A stretch of 12,467 nt of DNA from Bacteroidales bacterium (GTDB taxonomy: Bacteria; Bacteroidota; Bacteroidia; Bacteroidales; Muribaculaceae), in NCBI GenBank assembly GCA_030526455.1, contig JAUNCU010000078.1, positions 1 through 12,467 of the forward strand, read 5' to 3'. Position 1 is the first letter of the stretch. Each line of letters begins with the position of its first letter. Both the position numbers and the translations under genes were made by a program. Shown here piece after piece: positions 1-3,652 of the stretch. The notes below the pieces were generated by a model. It saw nothing but the letters and a program-made list of their open reading frames with translations. It made no database searches and was not told the origin of the DNA.

Positions 1-1064
1 AGTAGGGCGGTGACTTTGCTGCGCTTGAGGGCGTAGACCACCAGCAGGGTGACGGCGATTACGCAGAATGCTACCACTGCGGCGAGCACCGCCAGCGGCA
101 CGGTGGCCATTCCCATCTCCTTGAGCGGCTCTTGCAGCATGGTGAGGGGGAAGAGGAAGAAGTAGTGGAGCAGATAGATGCCCAGACTCTCGTGGCCCAG
201 GTAGTTGAAGTAGCGCGCGATGGCCGATGGCTTTTGGCCTGGGGTGCGGTACTCGCGATGCGACCATGGTTCAATCATGGCAATGGCCACGACGATGAGG
301 GCGAAATGCATCAGTGGTGTGGTGACGAAGCCGATGGGAGCCCACAGGTGGACCAAATCATTGCCCCACACATCCCAGGGATACACGATGCTGTAGAATG
401 CCACGGCAAATACCGCCATCGCTATGGCCACGGCCCAGTGGCTGTGCACCAGGCGCTGGAACGCGTCTTTCAGGCGATTGGCCATCACGCCCATCATAAA
501 CACGGGGAAGAAGCGTGCCAGCAGGCCGAAGCCAGCGTAGTCGATGTTGGCTTCTTCGTCGGCAAAGGTAAGCGAGAGCGCTATGAGGGCGCCATACACG
601 AGCAAGAGCACTGCCACTTGGGCGACCGTTTTCTTGAGTCGCTGCAGGATGGCGCTCAGCGGGATGTAGAGCGCGCAGAGTTCGAAGAGGCAGAGCGTGA
701 ACCAGTAGCCGTCTTTCCAGTAGGCGCGGTAGAGGTCGGGCAGGTTGTCGCTCAGTGGCGACTGGAGGTGGCTGTGAGGGAAATACCACACCCACAGCGG
801 CGTAATCACCAGGAAGGGGATGATGAGTTGCACGAAGCGCTTCTTCAGCCCTGGGGTGGCGAATCCCGCCTTATACGTGAGATAACCGCTGATGAAAAAG
901 AACACGGGCATGTGCACCTGTCCTATGAATTTGAAGAGAAACGCGGCGTCGAGTCCGCGCACACACATGGTGAGGGCGTGTCCCATCACCACCATGAAGA
1001 TGGCTATGCCTTTGAGGAGGTCGAAGTATTCAATTCTTTCTTTTTTCAGTGTCGTAGTGCTCAT
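1..1064 (-). CDS. Acyltransferase family 3 (OafA/WecH-like) integral membrane protein, 3' end cut by window
   Basis: An open frame of 354 codons runs from ATG at 1064 to the window edge without a stop, so the C-terminus is missing. The start MSTTTLKKERIEYFDLLKG precedes the family hallmark, an acidic/LLKG segment followed by GIAIFMVVMGH with His29, the proposed catalytic histidine. The motif HMPVFFFISGYL lies at about residues 51-62. Many hydrophobic helices follow. Members of this family (Acyl_transf_3) sit in the inner membrane and transfer acetyl or other acyl groups to sugars of surface polysaccharides, LPS or similar acceptors; the acceptor here cannot be read from sequence. It is divergent from the Nudix gene, with a good -7 element at 1096-1103 on its own strand. 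Family assignment is firm, substrate unknown. Confidence 0.9.
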   Translation of the reverse strand, partial: MSTTTLKKERIEYFDLLKGIAIFMVVMGHALTMCVRGLDAAFLFKFIGQVHMPVFFFISGYLTYKAGFATPGLKKRFVQLIIPFLVITPLWVWYFPHSHLQSPLSDNLPDLYRAYWKDGYWFTLCLFELCALYIPLSAILQRLKKTVAQVAVLLLVYGALIALSLTFADEEANIDYAGFGLLARFFPVFMMGVMANRLKDAFQRLVHSHWAVAIAMAVFAVAFYSIVYPWDVWGNDLVHLWAPIGFVTTPLMHFALIVVAIAMIEPWSHREYRTPGQKPSAIARYFNYLGHESLGIYLLHYFFLFPLTMLQEPLKEMGMATVPLAVLAAVVAFCVIAVTLLVVYALKRSKVTAL

Positions 1065-1095
1065 TGGATTTTTCGTGATTGTATAGTTATTTTTA

Positions 1096-1103
1096 CAAAG
1101 ATA
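1096..1103 (-). promoter_or_regulatory. Bacteroidetes -7 promoter element for the acyltransferase gene
   Basis: On the minus strand the bases read TATCTTTG, a full match to the Bacteroidetes sigma-ABfr -7 consensus TAnnTTTG, 31 bases upstream of the ATG at 1064. I see no clear TTG-type -33 element at the usual spacing. Confidence 0.6.
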
Positions 1104-1148
1104 GCAGAAAAATTGCGTTTTCTTGGCTTTTGATGGCGAGGAATTTGC

Positions 1149-1156
1149 TAAATTTG
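1149..1156 (+). promoter_or_regulatory. Bacteroidetes -7 promoter element for the Nudix gene
   Basis: TAAATTTG matches TAnnTTTG exactly and ends 16 bases before the Nudix ATG, giving a very short leader. TTG-containing candidates for a -33 box lie at about 1123-1132, but their spacing is not ideal. Confidence 0.6.
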
Positions 1157-1172
1157 TAGAAAATTAAGCATT

Positions 1173-1724
1173 ATGGCAAAGGAAATCAAAAAATGGACCA
1201 CGCTGGAGTCGCGCTACATCATAGAGCGCCCATGGCTCACGGCGCGTGTTGACAAAGTGCAGTTGCCCGACGGGCGCATCAACCCCGAGCATTACGTGCT
1301 CGAATATCCCCGCTGGGTGAATGTGATAGCAGTGACGGCCGACGGGCAGATGGTGATGATACGCCAGTATCGCCACGGCTTCGACGAGGTGCTGCTCGAG
1401 ATATGTGCGGGCGTGGTGGAACAGGGCGAGGAACCCATTACCGCCGCCAAGCGCGAACTCCTGGAAGAGACTGGCTATGCCGGCGGTCAGTGGCGCGAGG
1501 TGATGACAATAGGCCAAAACCCCAGCATCAGCGACAACGTGACGCACTGCTTCATCGCCGAGGGCGTGGAGAAAGTGGCCGACCAGGATCTGGACGAAGG
1601 CGAAGACATCGAGGTGCTGCTCATGAGCGAAGAAGAAGTGCTCGCCACCCTCATGGCCGACGAACAAAAACAAGCCCTCATGGCCGCCCCACTATGGCGC
1701 TACTTTTGGGAAAAGAAAAAATAA
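1173..1724 (+). CDS. Nudix hydrolase, ADP-ribose pyrophosphatase type
   Basis: This 183-residue protein contains a perfect Nudix box (G-x5-E-x7-RELLEETGY, residues 80-102), where the glutamates of REuxEE bind the divalent metals that drive hydrolysis of a nucleoside diphosphate linked to a moiety X. The preceding segment (WVNVIAVTADGQMVMIRQYRHG, written here only by position 48-69) and the LEICAG lead-in to the box are typical of the ADP-ribose/NudF-like branch, which cleaves ADP-ribose to AMP and ribose-5-phosphate in the cytoplasm. Length fits the family. It has its own promoter. Its TAA stop (1722-1724) lies inside the 8-bp target duplication of the mobile element that begins at the next base, so the protein is intact but any original transcription terminator is now separated from it. 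The exact substrate is inferred. Confidence 0.93.
   Translation: MAKEIKKWTTLESRYIIERPWLTARVDKVQLPDGRINPEHYVLEYPRWVNVIAVTADGQMVMIRQYRHGFDEVLLEICAGVVEQGEEPITAAKRELLEETGYAGGQWREVMTIGQNPSISDNVTHCFIAEGVEKVADQDLDEGEDIEVLLMSEEEVLATLMADEQKQALMAAPLWRYFWEKKK
1717..1724. repeat. Target-site duplication, left copy (AAAAATAA)
   Basis: AAAAATAA directly abuts the left terminal inverted repeat and recurs directly outside the right one at 3110-3117. Eight is the only non-trivial length at which the two flanks agree. This copy includes the Nudix stop codon. Confidence 0.9.
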
Positions 1725-1746
1725 GGCAACTATATACTATTTGACC
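1725..1746. repeat. Left terminal inverted repeat, 22 bp
   Basis: This begins GGCAACTATATAC and ends TTTGACC. It is an exact reverse complement of 3088-3109 with no mismatch over 22 bases. The inner flanks (TAACG here, CTTAATG on the other side in the same orientation) are only loosely similar. Confidence 0.93.
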
Positions 1747-1826
1747 TAACGAGCACTGATGTATTAGCCTATTCTGTCGAACTTATGCTTACATCAATAT
1801 AGAATTGGGAATTGTGAGAAGATTGC

Positions 1827-2300
1827 TTAGTAATAGAGAATACTTCCATCACTTAAACTATAAACCTCACCACTATAATCTGCCAGAAACCATTCAGGCC
1901 CACAGGCATTTACAATGATTCTTACTACCTCATCCCAGTTTTGCTGGTCAATAATTTGTTTTGCTTTTTTTGCAGGAACTCCGCCGTGGATTAGATATTC
2001 AATCCATTCCTCATCTGATTGCGCACCGTCGACGTTATCTATAGCATATTGGTGCTCCTGACCATATAAAACTGAGTTATAGGCTTCTTCTTCTGTGAGA
2101 AAAATATACCCGTAACATCCATGAGTGTCTATGAATTTGTTTTCACTAACCCATTCATCTATTGACGAACCCATTTTTGTAACAATTCCCTCAACTTCTT
2201 GTCTCACACCTTCGTTCATTTCTTTCAAAACATTCTTTACCGATTCCTTTATTACCCTATGTAATTGTGCCTCGTTTAACCTGATTCTATTTGTTCTCAT
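1827..2300 (-). CDS. Uncharacterised 157-residue cargo protein (orfA) with N-terminal shared motif
   Basis: I do not recognise a named family. The protein starts with a basic, amphipathic predicted helix, RIRLNEAQLHRVIKE and onwards (residues about 5-27), which recurs at the C-terminus of orfC in the same element. The rest is acidic and soluble, with no signal peptide or membrane segment. It has a Trp/Tyr-rich middle, a predicted helical stretch (about residues 95-130), and a tail containing ACGPEWFLADYSGEVYSL that looks like beta strands. It is transcribed leftward, divergent from orfB-orfC, with its stop 80 bases inside the left end of the element. No clear terminator follows it, so its transcript may run antisense into the Nudix gene. 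The gene is AT-rich like the rest of the element. Coding status is supported by length and by the motif shared with another gene. Confidence 0.75.
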   Translation of the reverse strand: MRTNRIRLNEAQLHRVIKESVKNVLKEMNEGVRQEVEGIVTKMGSSIDEWVSENKFIDTHGCYGYIFLTEEEAYNSVLYGQEHQYAIDNVDGAQSDEEWIEYLIHGGVPAKKAKQIIDQQNWDEVVRIIVNACGPEWFLADYSGEVYSLSDGSILYY

Positions 2301-2323
2301 ATGAAGTTCTAATTTTTTTTCTT

Positions 2324-2380
2324 ATAAATACTTCTTATTATGAAAAAGAGTGTATATTTGTGGTGAAATAAAGTATTTAT
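2324..2380. promoter_or_regulatory. Possible operator: 10-bp inverted repeat around the orfB promoter
   Basis: ATAAATACTT at 2324-2333 is repeated in inverse orientation as AAGTATTTAT at 2371-2380, flanking the -7 element at 2353-2360 in the divergent orfA/orfB intergenic region. Such an arrangement would suit an autoregulator, but the region is AT-rich and chance symmetry is possible. Confidence 0.3.
2353..2360 (+). promoter_or_regulatory. Bacteroidetes -7 promoter element for orfB-orfC
   Basis: TATATTTG matches TAnnTTTG fully and lies 25 bases before ATG 2386. Its position makes the in-frame ATG at 2350 impossible as the start of a transcript from this promoter, and so decides the orfB start. 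Confidence 0.65.
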
Positions 2381-2385
2381 TGCAT

Positions 2386-2586
2386 ATGAAAAACGACAAG
2401 AAGATTAAGGCCGTAAATAAGGTTGTGCTATCAGAATCTGAACAGCGTGAAGTAGATTTGATAACTGAAGAATTCAAGGTGAGAGGAGGGATGGATGACG
2501 AAGAACTCATGAAACGCCTTAATGCAATTCCATTTGAGGAATTCATGAAAAAGATGAGTGAAAAAATACGCAACTATAAAAAATGA
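2386..2586 (+). CDS. Uncharacterised 66-residue cargo protein (orfB)
   Basis: This is a small, highly charged, probably helical protein beginning MKNDKKIKAVNKVV, with no recognised domain. The start at 2386 is chosen over an in-frame ATG at 2350 because a consensus -7 promoter element lies between them. The stop TGA overlaps the start of orfC (ATGA at 2583-2586), which implies translational coupling. The Lys-rich N-terminus, the acidic middle (EFKVRGGMDDEELMKRL) and the small size resemble antitoxins or small regulators that precede a larger partner, but no DNA-binding fold is evident and this remains an inference from gene order. The overlap with orfC and the promoter support it as real. Confidence 0.7.
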   Translation: MKNDKKIKAVNKVVLSESEQREVDLITEEFKVRGGMDDEELMKRLNAIPFEEFMKKMSEKIRNYKK

Positions 2587-3035
2587 CAATTTATGTTAGC
2601 AACAGTGTGACAAAACAACTTGATGAGTATGTAGAATTCTTGATGACGACTTATCAATACAGGATGGAGGAAGCGGAAACACGAAGATGGGAAGTGGAAT
2701 ACCAAATCACAAAACACTGCAACCCAATACTGATGAAAGCGGGTACATCAGGGACAATGAAATTCAAAAGTGTGCTGCAACGACAAGAGATTGAACGATT
2801 GGGAAATAACCGTTCTCAATTAATGAACATCATCAAAAGAAGACGAGGCACTTATGGTAATACGCAATGGAATATTGATTATTTCGTATCTAACCAGGGA
2901 AATGTATACATCACCGCAATAAATTGTTACAACAGCACCTATGAAATCAAAAATTCGGAAAACAGACTGCTTATCAATGAATCCCAATTGCGTTCAATAA
3001 TCCGTGAGGCAATCAGAAGGCTGTTAAGAGCATAA
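2583..3035 (+). CDS. Uncharacterised 150-residue cargo protein (orfC) with C-terminal shared motif
   Basis: No named family is recognised. The first about 45 residues look helical (VTKQLDEYVEFLMTTYQY and onwards). A basic stretch follows (RSQLMNIIKRRRGTYG, about 78-92), then probable beta strands (NIDYFVSNQGNVYITAI), then a C-terminal helix NRLLINESQLRSIIRE plus eight more residues (127-150). That helix aligns without gaps to the N-terminal helix of orfA on the opposite strand. There is no signal peptide or membrane segment. It overlaps orfB by ATGA and is followed eight bases later by a hairpin terminator, so orfB-orfC is a two-gene operon. A small upstream gene with a larger basic partner is reminiscent of toxin-antitoxin pairs, but no catalytic motif of a known toxin is visible. 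Confidence 0.78.
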   Translation: MTIYVSNSVTKQLDEYVEFLMTTYQYRMEEAETRRWEVEYQITKHCNPILMKAGTSGTMKFKSVLQRQEIERLGNNRSQLMNIIKRRRGTYGNTQWNIDYFVSNQGNVYITAINCYNSTYEIKNSENRLLINESQLRSIIREAIRRLLRA

Positions 3036-3042
3036 GAGAAAA

Positions 3043-3075
3043 ACTCCGTACCTTATATGATACGGAGTCTTTGTT
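3043..3075 (+). terminator. Rho-independent terminator of orfB-orfC
   Basis: An 8-bp perfect stem ACTCCGTA/TACGGAGT (3043-3050 with 3061-3068) has a 10-base loop and is followed by CTTTGTT. It lies eight bases after the orfC stop and just inside the right end of the element. It also shields the downstream gene from element transcription. Confidence 0.75.
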
Positions 3076-3087
3076 ATACCCATTAAG

Positions 3088-3109
3088 GGTCAAATAGTAT
3101 ATAGTTGCC
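3088..3109. repeat. Right terminal inverted repeat, 22 bp
   Basis: This is the exact reverse complement of 1725-1746. It reads GGTCAAATAG at its inner side and ends AGTTGCC at the outer edge. Confidence 0.93.
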
Positions 3110-3117
3110 AAAAATAA
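3110..3117. repeat. Target-site duplication, right copy (AAAAATAA)
   Basis: This is identical to 1717-1724 and abuts the outer end of the right inverted repeat. Removing the element and one copy joins the Nudix stop directly to TTACCAAAAAG upstream of the XRE gene. Confidence 0.9.
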
Positions 3118-3152
3118 TTACCAAAAAGTTACCATAATTGTGTAATGTTTTC

Positions 3153-3160
3153 TAAATTTG
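3153..3160 (+). promoter_or_regulatory. Bacteroidetes -7 promoter element for the HigA-like gene
   Basis: TAAATTTG is a full TAnnTTTG match 11 bases before ATG 3172. An upstream in-frame ATG at 3145 lies on the wrong side of it. The mobile element ends 35 bases upstream, about where the -33 region begins. Confidence 0.6.
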
Positions 3161-3171
3161 CACCAGAAGTT

Positions 3172-3564
3172 ATGGAAACAAAAAGTAAAACCGAGCGTAT
3201 TGTGCCTTTTATGGCTGTGCATCCTGGTGAGATACTTCAGGCAGAATTGCTGGAAAGGGGTATTCGGCAGAAAGATTTTGCTCAGCGCATAGGTATGCAG
3301 CCTTCGCATTTGAGCGCGCTTATACATGGGAAGCGAAATATTTCGCCCAGTGTGGCTATGCGCCTTGAAGAGGCGTTGGGTATATCGGCTGCGTCGTGGT
3401 TGGCGCATCAGCATGGATATGACGTGGATAAGGCAGCCATTCAGCGCCGTTCTCACTCGCAAGAAAACTTGCTTGAACGCATCGCCGTGCTTGAAGAAAA
3501 GGTGAATCATTTGATGGCAGCGCTTGCGGGAGAGGGTGAAGTGCCCTACAAGCCCAAGGAATAA
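3172..3564 (+). CDS. HigA-like XRE-family antitoxin/transcriptional regulator (orphan)
   Basis: This 130-residue protein carries the HigA/VapI signature AVHPGEILQAELLERG (about 15-30), followed by a helix-turn-helix (RQKDFAQRIGMQPSHLSALI, about 32-51) and the GKRNIS turn. Family members bind operator DNA, usually as the antitoxin that neutralises a HigB/RelE-type RNase encoded just upstream. Here no higB is present: immediately upstream is the mobile element, and before it the Nudix gene. An extra C-terminal segment (NLLERIAVLEEKVNHLM, about 99-115) looks like a short coiled coil, perhaps for dimerisation. The start at 3172 is preferred over 3145 because of the promoter element between them. 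It may regulate its own or distant genes. Its base composition is intermediate between the element and the GC-rich neighbours. Confidence 0.88.
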   Translation: METKSKTERIVPFMAVHPGEILQAELLERGIRQKDFAQRIGMQPSHLSALIHGKRNISPSVAMRLEEALGISAASWLAHQHGYDVDKAAIQRRSHSQENLLERIAVLEEKVNHLMAALAGEGEVPYKPKE

Positions 3565-3590
3565 AGCAGCCCTATTTTCGCTTATGATAC

Positions 3591-3628
3591 AAAAAAGGAA
3601 GTGACCGAATTTGGCCACTTCCTTTTTT
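3591..3628. terminator. Bidirectional terminator between the HigA-like gene and the T9SS cargo gene
   Basis: A 13-bp perfect stem AAAAAAGGAAGTG/CACTTCCTTTTTT (3591-3603 with 3616-3628), probably extended by CC/GG after one mismatch, carries A and T tracts on both sides. It serves the rightward XRE gene and the leftward gene whose stop is at 3653. Confidence 0.9.
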
Positions 3629-3652
3629 AATAATATATCTTCACCTTATCGG

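Larger units (their letters stand above)
1725..3109. mobile_element. Cargo-only transposable element (mobile insertion cassette-like), 22-bp TIRs, 8-bp TSD
   Basis: The 1,385-bp segment is bounded by perfect 22-bp inverted repeats (1725-1746 and 3088-3109, outer end GGCAAC) and is immediately flanked by 8-bp direct repeats AAAAATAA. That is the signature of a transposition event. It encodes three small proteins (orfA leftward; orfB and orfC rightward) and none of them has a recognisable transposase, recombinase or DDE/HUH/tyrosine signature, so it must have been moved by an enzyme supplied elsewhere. Its AT-rich composition contrasts with the GC-rich neighbours. GG-starting ends with 8-bp duplications occur in several IS families (for example IS6, ISL3 and IS1595), but I cannot assign one. 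The perfect ends and duplication suggest a recent insertion. Confidence 0.9.

Noticed and set aside
132..1133. Long plus-strand open frame of 333 codons opposite the acyltransferase gene
   Set aside because: It is antisense to a clear membrane protein family, is composed of His/Glu/Gly-rich nonsense, and has no promoter or family features.
1757..1796. 7-bp inverted repeat TGATGTA/TACATCA near the left end of the element
   Set aside because: The 26-base loop, weak AT-rich stem and lack of an adjacent T run make it unconvincing as a terminator or operator.
2350..2385. Upstream in-frame ATG extending orfB by 12 residues
   Set aside because: A full -7 promoter match lies at 2353-2360, so this ATG would not be in the transcript.
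2428..2470. Possible third copy of the shared motif in orfB (VVLSESEQREVDLI)
   Set aside because: Only the LSES part resembles LNEA/INES. The spacing and the hydrophobic pattern after it do not fit the 23-position alignment.
2322..2573. Minus-strand frame of 83 codons within the mobile element
   Set aside because: It is antisense to orfB, is Phe/Ser-rich without features, and lies across the promoter that serves orfB.
1725..3109. Assignment of the element to a specific IS family
   Set aside because: The GG-type ends and 8-bp duplication are shared by several families, and without a transposase or a database comparison the choice would be a guess.
3145..3171. Upstream in-frame ATG extending the HigA-like protein by nine residues
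   Set aside because: The promoter -7 element at 3153-3160 lies after it, and the family normally begins close to the HPGEIL motif.
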